Assembly: GCA_030549335.1 (NCBI GenBank)
Contig: CM060196.1
Coordinates: forward strand, 9,377,501 to 9,441,500
Reading direction: 5' to 3'
Length of the DNA stretch: 64,000 nt
Source: Pontederia crassipes
Lineage: Eukaryota > Streptophyta > Magnoliopsida > Commelinales > Pontederiaceae
The translations under genes were made by a program, and so were the position numbers. Below are positions 10,565 through 21,557 of the stretch, piece after piece; the stretch's first letter is position 1; the number at the start of each line of letters is the position of its first letter. Below the pieces are notes generated by a model. That model was not told where the DNA came from and ran no database searches. It saw only the letters and a list, made by a program, of their open reading frames with translations.

Positions 10565-12370
10565 TGATGCATGCAAAATACAATATATTTTAGTTAATTA
10601 TTTTAATTAAATTTTCTATAATTTGATCATGGCATGCATCATTTTTAGTCACTTTTAATCATAATTCCGGATTTATCAATTTTAATTATTAAAATCGCTG
10701 AATATTTTAATTGTGGATGAATTAATTATATTTTGATAATTATTTGCAGGAAAATTCGAATCTCGGCCGAAATTCAAAGAAATTATTTCTTACGGCCGAG
10801 ATTTGGCTTTACACCCAAGTCGTTACGGCCGAGATTCAAAAGGAGTAACAAGATTTAATTCTTTATTACGGCTAAGATTTGAAGGAGTAAAGATAAATGA
10901 TTTTATCTTTTGGGCGTAATGGCATGAAGATAAAGATGTTACGGCCGAAATTTGGAGGGCGTAATGGCATGAAGATGAAGGGTGTAACAATCAATCGAGT
11001 TTATCTTTGGGCGTAACAAGATAAGTTCATTCCTTACGGCCGAGATTTGGAGGGAGTAATGGCAATTGAAATCATCCGTTTTGGCCGATATACGAAGGTG
11101 TAAAGATAAAATTATTTGGGCGTAAAGATAAAAGGATTTTTATCTTTGGAGAGTAATGGAAAGGAGTAAAGATAAAATATTTTCCTTACGGCCGAGACTC
11201 TAAGGGAGTAAAGATAAGAAAGATTTATCTTTGGGCGTAATGATAAAAGAATTTATCTTTGGCCGAGTTTATCTTATAATTTTAAAGTCAACCGTACGAT
11301 GTTACGGTCGAGATCAAATTGAAGGTCGTCCGCACCCTATAAATACGTGAAGAATCCATCGTTTCAATTCGTGCTCTGAAGTTCAGGTTTCTTCCACGGT
11401 GAGTCGTGAGCTCTGCAGGCTACGACCAAGAGGAGAGAGGTGCGACGGCTGGAAGTTGATCGCGACCCTGATCAAGTCCGAGAGGCTACCCGACTGTCTG
11501 CCCGTGATCCGAAGCTTCGACTTTTGTCTATTTGGGTGTAATTCTTCCAATTATTATTATTTTGTTATTATCTCTCCAGAATTTCTAGGATGAACTCCAT
11601 ATTTTTATTTATTTCATTTTAGGAGATTATTATTGAAGGGAAATTATTTGACCCTATATTATTTGTTTTAATCTTTTCTGATCAATTAATTAATTATGCT
11701 TAATGCTTTTAATTTAATTATTTGGATTTCTGAGTTGAGTACTTACCAGTTTGTGGATTATTTAATTTCAGAATTCATTAATTAAATTAATTGATTTTAT
11801 GTGAAATTAATAATTGACATAAATTTGATAACTAGTGTGTGGAGAATCAAGTTTATGTGGTCTGTTAATCTAACCAGTTTGTGGAGTGATTAATAGTCTA
11901 GGATTTTCATATTAATGCATCTTAATTTTAATCTTATCTGACGAATACCCGTTTGTGGGACTTTAGGTTTGATTAAATTTAAGATAGTTTGATTTACCGG
12001 ATTAAATAGCAGAATTACCAGTTTGTGGACTCTGTGATGTTAATCTTGTAAATTAATAACTTGGGAAAATTTCTAATCCATCTTTAAAGATTAAATTTAT
12101 CTTTTATGGTTCAAATATTTATCCTGATCTATTTTCATCCTAAGGCCTAACTTTAACACCACTATTTTATCATTATCTTATTTTCTTTATTTTATTTCAT
12201 AAAACCTCTTTCCAAAAATCAATGTTTTTCCTCTCTTATTAATTTATAAATCCAGATATTGAATTAATAATATTCCTCGTGGGTTCGACACTCTTACTCC
12301 TATTACTATATTACTTGAGCGACTAGTGCACTTGCTAGCAAATTTTATTGTTACAAATTACAACGCATCA
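10565..12370 (+). mobile_element. Solo LTR of a retrotransposon (1.8 kb)
   Basis: The element starts TGATGCATGC and ends AACGCATCA, giving TG...CA ends with short inverted TGATGC/GCATCA termini. A perfect 5-bp target duplication ACTAC lies at 10560-10564 and 12371-12375. The 5' part (10750-11320) repeats TTACGGCCGAGATTTGG and GGAGTAAAGATAA motifs. A TATA-like CCCTATAAATACG lies at about 11336. The 3' part (11740-12030) repeats ACCAGTTTGTGGA five times. There is no second LTR and no internal region. The structure is that left by recombination between two LTRs. Strand is inferred from the TATA position and is uncertain. Confidence 0.85.
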
Positions 12371-12375
12371 ACTAC

Positions 12376-12985
12376 ACTGTCTATTACACTATTGATCATA
12401 TTATGACCTTGACCATTCAACAATTTGTATATGTGACAGCAAATATAATAATAAAATAAGTACGGGCTTTTATTGCGGAATGTGGAAACATACTTTATTG
12501 TGAAAGAGTTGGAATATCAAAGAACACTAAGCACTTAATGCAGTTCACAAAAAAGTGGGCAACGACAATAATATCCAATAAAATTTTGATAATGGTAACA
12601 TATTTGATTAGAGCGAAAAAGAACATAATAACCTTCTGATATAGAGATGAATTATTCAATTAATGCAATTACAAACGAAAAACTTTATTGAGTGCAATGA
12701 GTCATGTGCAGCAATCCTTGAGCACTACGTTCTCCATCACTCCTCTCTAGACAAGATTATCATCTGCAAAATCTCAATTGCAGGGGTGTCGAGTACCCGT
12801 GAACGAAAACGCCTAGTTCAATAGAACCATAGGGTATAAATTAATAATCAAAATACGCTTACTTTGCTATGGAAAAATAATCTCTTCTTTTCTCATTATA
12901 ATCAATACTTTGGTTGTGCAAGGCAATGAATCATCGTAACTATATTTCATTATTTACTATGTCCATGCTCTACTCACTTCTGTAA
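12376..12985. other. Unassigned repeat-like DNA
   Basis: No gene is seen. Sequence character suggests retrotransposon debris but no diagnostic motif is present. Confidence 0.4.
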
Positions 12986-13490
12986 CTTTGCTTTGTCTTT
13001 ACTATGTCAAACTTTGTACTTTGCTATACATTATTTTGACATACTTTGTTATACATTCCAATACATTATTTTTCCATGTTTTACTATACTTTGCAATGCA
13101 ATATTTTGTTATGCTTTACTTCATCATGCTATATTGTACTTTACTTTTTCATACTTTACTATACTTTACTTTACCGTGTTGTATTATGCTTTACTTTATC
13201 ATGCTTTGTCATACTTTACTTTACCATACTGTATTATACCTTGCTTTACCATACTGTATTATACTTTACTTTGTCATACTTTACTTTACTATACCGTACT
13301 TTGCTTTATCATATTGTACTATACTTTACTTTATGATGCTTTATTTTACTTTACTTTATCTTGCTTTACAATACTTTACCATATCATACTTTACTGTGCT
13401 ATACTTTACTTTACCATGTTTTATCATACTTTACTGTGCTTTACTTGACCATGTTTTACTGTACTTTACTTTGCCATGAGTTGTACTATA
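12986..13490. repeat. Degenerate CTTTA-rich tandem repeat
   Basis: About 500 bp consists of irregular repeats of TACTTTACTTTACCATAC and TATACTTTACT. It gives three overlapping Tyr/Leu/Phe/Cys-rich open frames on the + strand, which are repeat artefacts. The regular TACTTTA step is a short satellite, probably inside a larger retroelement. Confidence 0.85.
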
Positions 13491-13605
13491 TCTTTTACAT
13501 TACTATACAGTCCTTGAAGTTCGTTGTCCTATGTGACATCGACTTTATTAGGTTGGGATATCAGAGATGCCTCTCTAAATCTGTAAAGCCAGTAAGTCCA
13601 TAAAG

Positions 13606-13980
13606 AGAAAGGAGTGTGACAATGCATCACCCAATTTGAAATGTAGGTGGGAGATGACCTACACCCCAGGAACAGTGATCATTTAAGAACCTATAGGTTC
13701 ACTGTCTTCTCAGTTAGCTATATGTCACTCTGGCTTAATACTATATTCTCTGGGAAGAAGAAGTGTGACCAATGCATCACCCTTCTTCGAAACACAAGTG
13801 GGAGAGGACATGTAATCTTAGAAACAGTGGTCATTGAATATCAGTAAGTTCGCTGTCTCCTCAGCTTAGCTACCTGTCCCTCTCTATTGATATCGTCACA
13901 GTGAGGCTATTAATACTCACCTCATGACGTTGGTCATAGTGGGGCTATTAATACTCACCTGTTAGCCTCTATGATCTGTA
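13606..13980. repeat. Two kinds of short tandem duplication
   Basis: A block of about 150 bp (AATGCATCACCC ... GTGGGAGA ... GAACAGTG.TCATT ... TTCGCTGTC..CTCAG) occurs at about 13620 and again at 13774 with changes. It is followed by two copies of GGCTATTAATACTCACCT at about 13903 and 13945. No gene. Confidence 0.75.
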
Positions 13981-14339
13981 CTTTGGGGCGGCACATGACA
14001 ATCCCGTAATTTCATCTTTACTTTATTTCTCTTGTTACTCATTTGTAGATTTAGAAATCATAATCAAATAAAAGGGTAAAGTCAGATCCTTTTTCCTGAA
14101 CGAGGAAGACCCATTACATTCTGTACTATATTGGACATGACCTCAAATGGCCTAACAAAAGTGAAGCCCAACTATGGAGTTCGGACCCAAAAGGGCATTT
14201 ACGTCTTTTGCAATAAAGTTCGGAACGGGTAAAGGAAACTCGGGTCGGGTCTCTTGTTTATAATCCATGTACGTGGCTCAGACCGAGTTGGAGTTCAACT
14301 CAGGGCAGATCAGTGTTCATACTTTGAAATCGATTTGGA

Positions 14340-14720
14340 AATTCTCTCTGTCCCTGGACCGATCGACCATTCTTATTAGACCAGTCAATCGCTCCCTTTG
14401 GACCGGTCGACCGCTCTCATTGGCTGATCGACTGTTCTCTTGCACCGAGTCGGTCAATCGTCCACCATGGACCGGTCGACCGCTCTTGACGGTCGCGTAT
14501 GTGCCTTGTCGAGCCGGTCGACCGATTTTCTTGGACCGGTCGATCGCTCTTAGCAGCATACCTGCGCCTCATCATCTGTCGACCATCCTCATCGGATTGG
14601 TCGACCGCTCCAGATAGGTACACCTGTGTTTCCTCCGATCGGTCGACCGATTCTGCGATCAAAATAGAGCCGTCGGTCGATTCTTCTTTTTCGACCGACT
14701 TCCGACAGTCGGATCACGAT
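14340..14720. repeat. Array of palindromic GGTCGACC motifs
   Basis: About ten copies of GACCGGTCGACCGCTC or close variants are spread over 380 bp at irregular spacing, and each is centred on the self-complementary GGTCGACC. The arginine/serine/aspartate-rich open frames here follow from the motif and are not genes. It resembles motif arrays seen in non-coding parts of plant LTR elements, but no boundary proves that here. Confidence 0.75.
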
Positions 14721-14759
14721 GGTTACAATACGAAAAGTGTAGTCTATAATCTCTAGGCC

Positions 14760-15714
14760 ACATAGAATCATTAAACACATAATATGATCAATAATTTATC
14801 TCCTATGGGGATTAAACGTCTAAGGTACTTCTTTTTGTCATTTTGAGTTCGCCGGCGATCTTTGCGTCGTCCTCTTTGGCACCGATTAGTCCTGACCGGT
14901 GATGGGGTGCGGCTGACCTTTGAGCACATCGAGGAAGGGCCGTTGTGCATCTGATCTCCGTTGGATCGTCCCTGTTTGCCGCTCCTGTCACTCAGTGCGC
15001 GCGCCTCATTGGAGCAGGGAAAGAGGAACGGAGGAGACGGTGGTGGCAGCCGTACGGAGGGGAGTCCAGAGGGGCGCGAGGGCTTCTCCTCGTGCTCCTT
15101 TTATAGCAGGCGACTGGCCTAATTCGGGGTGCAATTGAAGAGCAAATCGAGGAAGAAATCTCTCTCCCGATTTATTATTCATCATTTCCTTCTTCTTTTT
15201 TATTTCAAATCTCTTTCCCTTCTTGCTCCTCCCATGATCTGAATTTGATTTAGTATTTAAATTCTTTCCGTGTTTGGGTTGATTCTTGTCAGACGTTACA
15301 CAATGCGTGTTCGAATTTAAATCCCTTTTCTATTTGGATCTTTCCGCGCTTTAAATCTGTTTATTTGATTTTGAATTAAATTTCGAATTCTCTTTCTCTT
15401 TTGATCTTTCCTTGTCTTGAATTTAATTTGCGTTCGAATTCTTTCCATATCCGTGTTGATGAAATTTACCACCGTTATATGTTTCGAATTTTAAATGCTT
15501 TCCCTTTTTGTATTCTTCCATGTTTTGATTCTTTTGAACTCCTTCCTTTTTTATTTCTTTCATGTTTTAATTATTTCTTTCCTTTCTCATCCTTCCAAAT
15601 TTTTAATTCCTCGTTCCAATTTGGATTACAATTGAATTCAAATTTCATTCATTAATTGTAATAGAAATTTGATTTTCAAATTTCTTCCTTGTTTGAAATT
15701 TTTGAGGCGTTACA
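14760..15714. other. GC-rich then T-rich repeat DNA ending in an LTR-like terminus
   Basis: A GC-rich stretch (14840-15140) is followed by pyrimidine-rich DNA with TTGAATTTAAAT-type repeats and ends in GAGGCGTTACA, then CTTTATCATTGGTACC. A GTTACA end followed by TTGGTACC resembles the junction between an LTR and a Met-tRNA primer site in plant Ty3-type elements. No matching TG start or coding domain was found, so the call is tentative. Confidence 0.3.
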
Positions 15715-15739
15715 CTTTATCATTGGTACCTCTTTAATT

Positions 15740-16462
15740 AACAAATTACAAAACAAAGGACATGTGTTTACCTGTTTCTTTATTTCATTTTTTTCTCGTT
15801 AGATTCATGTACTCCATTATGAATAATTCAAGCTCCAATGTAGAAAATGATGAAAACGAAAAAAAAGTGGCCGGTTGAAGATAAAATCAATTAACGGCAT
15901 ATGATTAGAGCTGACCTCTAGATATTCGTCAAACTCTTGCTGGCAATTTGTATAGATAACGAATAACTTGATCAAATCTCAACATATCAATATCAATATA
16001 TATATCAATATATATATATATATATATCATTTGACTCATCCGTGTGCATGTGTGCATGGAAATAAACTTTTGACGTCGGAATAACGTTGACCCATCAAAA
16101 TATACAGAGTAACGTGGTTACAGAGGAATTGATGACTCGATCTAAAATATGGTACGTGAAGTTCTCCAAAAATTTCACGACGCGGCTATATATTAAATGA
16201 ATAAAACTCTTCCCCTAGTATTGAACTCGTCTGCGTACGAGATGCATGGCGTTGCCACGATACCAGCTTTAAATACAGCTCCCCCATGGCCGCATAATGC
16301 ATCAAATCAAAGAAGTTTTTAACATCCAAGTTATTTCTCTTCCTTCTGTAAAGCCATAAAGATATTAGTCTTCTTCTCGAGTTTCCGAAAAAAAATTATT
16401 GATTCTTTCTTGAACGATCAGTACCTCTGTACCTGTTTGATTCCAAGTCCGATATCTTGGCT
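15740..16462 (+). promoter_or_regulatory. Upstream region of the first laccase copy
   Basis: This region is related to fragments A and B and to 25470-26126. It contains a TA repeat (about 15998-16028), the CCGTGTGCATGTG block, a CACGACGCGG block and TTTAAATA at 16268-16275 in the place where the second copy has TATAAATA. The first copy has therefore lost a consensus TATA box. The ATG follows at 16463. Confidence 0.6.
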
Positions 16463-18740
16463 ATGGCGCGGTGGTGGTTGACGGTCGTTTTAGTGGTTGT
16501 CCTAGTTGCTTCATGCAATCAAAGGACAGAGGCTGCAATAGTGAAGCACACCTTCCATGTAATTATCATATGCATTCATTCTTGTTGTTGATTTTGGAAA
16601 ATTCGGTAGCTTTTCGATCGACCTCGAACTGCATCTTCTTCAGTTTCCTGTTGTTTTAGTAACGCTTCAAACCTCCTCAGGTTGGAAACTTTCAAGTGAA
16701 ACGTTTGTGCAACAGCACCACGATCACCGGAGTCAACGGTCAACTGCCGGGGCCGACGATATACGTTAATGAAGGGGATACATTGATGGTTAATGTCATC
16801 AATCAGTCGCCCTACAACATAACCATCCACTGGTATATATCATTCAAGATTACGTACTACTTGTATTTTGCCTTGACGCAAATTAAACTTCATATGCAAT
16901 TAGGTAGAACTATTTATATATGCATATTGAAACTAGGCCAATTTATAATTAAGGGATCCTTGTTTTGGATGAAGGCACGGCGTACAACAACGCCTAAGCA
17001 ATTGGCAAGACGGGGTCGACATGATAACGCAGTGTCCGATACGACCTGGGAAAAGTTTCACGTACAAATTTAACATCACGGGCCAAGAAGGCACGGTTTG
17101 GTGGCACTCGCACGCCTCTTCTCTTCACGGTTTGGTGGCACTCGCACGCCTCTTCTCTTCGCGCAACGGTCTACGGGGCTCTTATTATCCGGCCACGACA
17201 AGGCTCCAAGGGGTATCCATTCCCCAAGCCCCACAAAGAGATACCCATTCTATTAGGTATGTAAGATTTCTTCCATGAAATATTCACAATTATATATTAT
17301 ATCGGTTATTTATACTTCCTTGATACGTATGTATGTTCATGTGTTCTTTCATGCACGCAGGCGAGTGGTACAATGACAACGTGGTTGACCTCGAGAAGGA
17401 GGCTTACTTGGCAGGGTCATTTTATGGTCAGTCAGACTCGTATACGATCAACGGGCGGCCTGGAGATCTCCTCCCTTGTTCTAAAGAAAGTATGTATGGT
17501 AAATTTTACACAATTCAACGTAGTAACTAAGTAAATATGAAACATATAGATGCTAATATTTGTTTTTAAAACTATATATCAAGATGAAAATAAAAGGCTA
17601 ATAGGTATAATTACATGATTATATTGTGCAGACACCTTCAAGATGCGAGTCAAGCAGGGCAAGACGTACATGCTTCGAATGGTGAATGCCGCAGTGAATA
17701 GTCATATGTTCTTCAAAATCGCCGGCCACACCTTCACCGTTGTAGCCGTCGACGCAGAGTACACCGCGCCGTACCATAGTGACATACTGGTTCTCGCCCC
17801 CGGCCAGAGCCTGGACGCGCTCATGGTCGCCAACGCGCCTCCCGCTCGTTACTACATGGCCGCCCATGTCTACGTCAGCAACTACCCTGAACCCACTTCG
17901 TTGTCCATCCTCGACCAGACCACCACTACCGGCATCGTCGAGTACAAGACCAGCCGAGTGCCCAAGTCGGTGCCTCCGGTCATGCCGTTGCTGCCTTCAT
18001 ACTTTGACACCCCCGTGGCTCACCAGTTCTACAGCAACATCACCGGTCTCCTCCGGACAGGATCTCCGACCGTCCCGCTGCATGTCGACGAGCACATGTT
18101 CATCACAGTAGGGATGGGCAGCTACCCTTGCGCGCCGGACCAGCCGAAGTGCAACCAGACGTCGCCATTCCAGGCGATCGCTGCGAGCATGAACAACGTC
18201 TCATTCGTGTATCCCACCAAGATGTCACTCCTCCAGGCTCACCATTTCGGCGTCAAGGGCGTGTACACCACTGACTTCCCCGACCGCCCTCCCTTGGAGT
18301 TCGATTACACAAGCCTGGACAACCTTCCGAACTTAGCGTTGTTCCCCACGGAGAAGGCGACAAGGTTGAAGAAGCTCAAGTACAACACGACGGTAGAGAT
18401 GGTGCTGCAGGATACAGCGTTGGCCGGGCTCGAGGGGCATCCCGTCCATCTCCATGGCTTCAACTTTTATGTGCTCGCGCAAGGATTCGGCAACTGCGAC
18501 GCGGCCACGGCGGTGAAAAGCTACAACTTGATGAACCCACAAGTTCGGAGCACCATCGTCGTGCCGCCCGGCGGATGGGCGGCCATCAGATTTGTGGCCG
18601 ACAACCCGGGCGTCTGGTTCATGCACTGTCATCTCGATGCTCATTTGCCGAAAGGGATGGCCATGGCCTTCTAGGTGGAAGACGGTGGAACGCCCGATTC
18701 GAGCCTCCCTCCGCCACCCCACAATTACCCAAAATGCTAG
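16463..18740 (+). pseudogene. Laccase (multicopper oxidase), disrupted copy
   Basis: The five exons match the intact copy at 26127: 16463-16558, 16681-16832 (152 bp), 16975-17256, 17361-17489 and 17632-18740, all with GT/AG boundaries. The product would be a secreted laccase with a signal peptide (MARWWLTVVLVVVLVASC), HWHG, WWHSHAS, HPVHLHG and HCHLDAH copper sites. Two lesions break it. A 34-bp tandem duplication in exon 3 (17092-17159) shifts the frame right after the second copper motif. A TAG at 18672-18674 replaces GAG and removes the last 22 residues of the family pattern. The TATA element is also altered. No full-length laccase can be read through this copy. A sequencing or assembly error could explain the 34-bp repeat, but not the stop as well. 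Confidence 0.9.
17092..17159 (+). repeat. 34-bp perfect tandem duplication in laccase exon 3
   Basis: CACGGTTTGGTGGCACTCGC plus the next 14 bases occurs twice back to back (17092-17125, 17126-17159). The second laccase copy has a single version, and exon 3 there is 248 bp against 282 bp here, exactly 34 bp less. Since 34 is not a multiple of three, it shifts the reading frame. Confidence 0.95.
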
Positions 18741-19015
18741 CAACAACAAGGACAAATTATCACCACGTATATCTTTCACAAAAAAAATGCATTCTTTTAT
18801 TTTTTTTCTTTTTATAACATGGCGTGTTTAATTTGTATTCATTATTTTTATTACATCGGAGAAAAGTATACATAAGGTTTCCATTTATTCGTGGAAGTTG
18901 TACAATTGGTCAATTGTAAAGTAGTAGAAGTTATGTCCGTTTTTAACCCAAGGAAAAAAAAATAGAAGTTATCTTATTTTATTTTGTGTTACTTTTAACT
19001 TCGCCTATATTTTAT
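18741..19015. other. 3' flank of the first laccase copy
   Basis: AT-rich DNA with T runs near 18800. No further gene is seen. Confidence 0.5.
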
Positions 19016-19181
19016 AGTCGGTCTCAAGCCCGAATAAAGAAGGAGGGTTGTGTTAGGCCCCGACAGTCAGCGTAAAATCCTGTCGAATCTTATGAACATA
19101 AATCAACGAATATAGGAATGACGTCGTATGATCCATGTAACCGACCCCACCTAGTAGGATAAGGCTTTGTTGTTGTTGTTA
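19016..19181 (+). mobile_element. 3' end of an RTE-type LINE
   Basis: The sequence from GTCTCAAGCCCGAATAAAG through AGGCCCCGACAGTCAGCG and CGACCCCACCTAGTAGGAT to AAGGCTTTGTTGTTGTTGTT matches, from memory, the conserved 3' end of plant RTE-clade LINEs, which finish in a TTG-type repeat tail. Only the last 165 bp or so are present, as expected for 5'-truncated insertion. No reverse-transcriptase frame lies upstream. Confidence 0.7.
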
Positions 19182-20053
19182 CTTTTATTTATTTATCTAG
19201 CCCATGGACGATCAATTTGATATGATTTCGATTAGTTTTTGTTCTGTAACTCTAGAGTGTTAATCTCAAAATTTTAATCATAATCACTAACATAAACATG
19301 ACCAATAATTCTACTTATATTGCTAATTGCTGACAAAAAAATATTGACAAAGAAATCAAATTTTTGATTAAACTAAGTTAACTTCGAGTAGTTTAAATTT
19401 CTCCTCCAATACTCTTATGGTTTACATTTATTTTACCTTTTTGTTTCAAATATGAGTAAATTATGCAGTTAGTCTCAAAATGGCTGCATAGTGCTTCCTA
19501 GTTTGTAATTTCTTTAATTTGTTTCTTTTAAAATTCACCTTATAAAATATCAACACAGGAAAACTATAATTGATTAACATTTATTTATTTGACACTCAAA
19601 CTCTATTTATCAATGTTAACTAATTTGATTTGAGAGTTAGTGCAATAATCATTTAACTTCATTCGCGGGGATGTGCAAAAAATAGATGATGATGATTCGT
19701 AGATCATCATTTATGTGTTTCATAGATCTCATATTTTTTCTCTTTCTTTCTATTTTTTGTTCCTGCATGGGGATTCTAACATTGCATCCATTTTATCGTG
19801 TTAGAATTTGGACCGAGCTCCAGTAAAATCTGCTGAATATTGTCAAATTTGCACTCATAATCTAGAGATGATCAATTTCTGTTTCTTTATCCGAATCACG
19901 TACAATTTCTATGTGTAATTTAATTTAATTTTCACTTCATCCAAATAGTCACAACTAAAGTACAAATGTAGAGAACCTAATAAAACTTCAGTTCTGCATG
20001 CCAAACATAAAAGATTTCAATGGAAATTGAACAAATGACAATAACTTCTCTTT
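19182..20053. other. AT-rich intergenic DNA
   Basis: No gene, RNA or bounded repeat seen. Confidence 0.55.
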
Positions 20054-20836
20054 TTCTACAAGTAAGATGAGAATTACATACGGTTATCTAATTTTTCGAA
20101 AATCGTCGAAAATGATGATTTTTTACGGTTTTTTCGATGAAATTGATTCGTCCGAAAAAGGATCGTCACAAATTAATTTTCGACAGTTGAAAAAAAAATG
20201 TCGGAAGTTCCGACGGCACGACCGTCGAAACTTTCGACGATCGTGAACCGCCGAAAGTTTCGATGGTCACGATCGCTCATATTTGTGGCAGCCGACGAAA
20301 TCGTCAAAACTTTGACGATCGCGACCGCCGAAACTTTCGACGGCTGCGAAGATCGCCGCAAATATCGGCGGTAGCAACTGTCAAAACTTTCGATGGTCAA
20401 AACCGTCGCAAAAAAATTTTGTAATATAAAAAAATTAGCCGGCCACTGACGGCCCATCCGGCGGCCAACGATCAGATTCGGCCGCCAGGCGGCCAGCGGC
20501 CGAGATCTGACCGCCAGTGGCGGGATCCGACCGCCAACATGGCTGGATCCAGCTGCTCGCCGTTGGATCCGGCCGCCAAGCGGTAGATCCGGCCGCCCGT
20601 GACTAGATCCGGCCGCCAGACGGTTGGATCCGGTCACCCGCGGCGGATCCGACCGCCAGCAACTGGATCCAGCTGCCTGGCGGTCCGGGCTGGAGAGAGA
20701 GGGTCGCCGACGAGATAGGTTCGTCCGATCGGGTGAGGGTCGCCAGTGGGAGAGACTTGTCGTCCGATCGGGAGCGGCTCGCCAGCAGGGAGAGGGAGAG
20801 ATGAGAGGGGGAAAAATAGAGTGGGATAGGGAAAAG

Positions 20837-20874
<38 letters not shown>

Positions 20875-21557
20875 ACTCTCTATTTTATATATATATTTAT
20901 ATATGTGTGTGTGTTGAAAGATGAGAAAGCAGGAAAAAAAAGAGCGTGATAGTGAAATTTTAATTACTGACGGTTATGACCGTCGGAAACTTATCATATA
21001 TATTATTTTTAAAGTTATCGACGGTTGTGACCGTCGAAAATTATTTAATTATAAAAATAAAATACTATATTTAATTATATATAATATTTACTTTTTATTT
21101 TACCGACGATTTGAACTGTTGCTAATTGTTACTGACAATCAGAACCGTCAAAAATTACGATAGTTCGAACTGTCGCTGATTATATTAATAAAATACTCCT
21201 TATATTATATTACTTTTCATTTATCGATGATCGGAATCGTCGAAAATTGTGATGGTTTAAACTATAGCTAATTATATTAATAAAATACTCCTTATATTAT
21301 ATTATTTTATATTTACCGACGGTTTGGACCGTCGAAAATACGACGGATAGATATCCGTAAAAAATTTTGGCATTTCTAATCATCAAAAAATAAAATAATA
21401 ATATAATAAATTATATAATTTATTATTTTTATTTTTGACAATTGTCGCCGTCAAAAATTTCGACGGATCGCTATCTGTCGCAAAATCCGTCGCAAATTGC
21501 GATGAATTTCTATCTGTCGAAAATTACCCGTCGAAAAATTCCAATTTTCTTGTAGTG
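20054..21557. mobile_element. Non-autonomous CACTA element (about 1.5 kb)
   Basis: The right end ATTTTCTTGTAGTG (to 21557) is a good CACTA terminus. The left end CTACAAGTAAGATGAG (about 20056) is degenerate. The left subterminal region (20090-20410) and right subterminal region (20960-21540) are full of CGACGGT / CCGTCGAAA motifs. The middle (20440-20830) is GC-rich and repeats GATCCGGCCGCCA, as in the leader block of the 9.4-kb element. A TA repeat (20840-20870) follows. No transposase is present. The order of parts is the same as in the intact element with the genes removed. Confidence 0.75.

Noticed and set aside
12988..13603. Several Tyr/Leu/Phe-rich open frames of 80-163 codons
   Set aside because: They are translations of a CTTTA-type tandem repeat, overlap in all three frames and have no domain pattern.
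17670..17700. A miR397 target site in the laccase copies
   Set aside because: The region coding for VNAAVNSH is where a site lies in many laccases, but compared by eye with the remembered miRNA it has too many mismatches to support a site.
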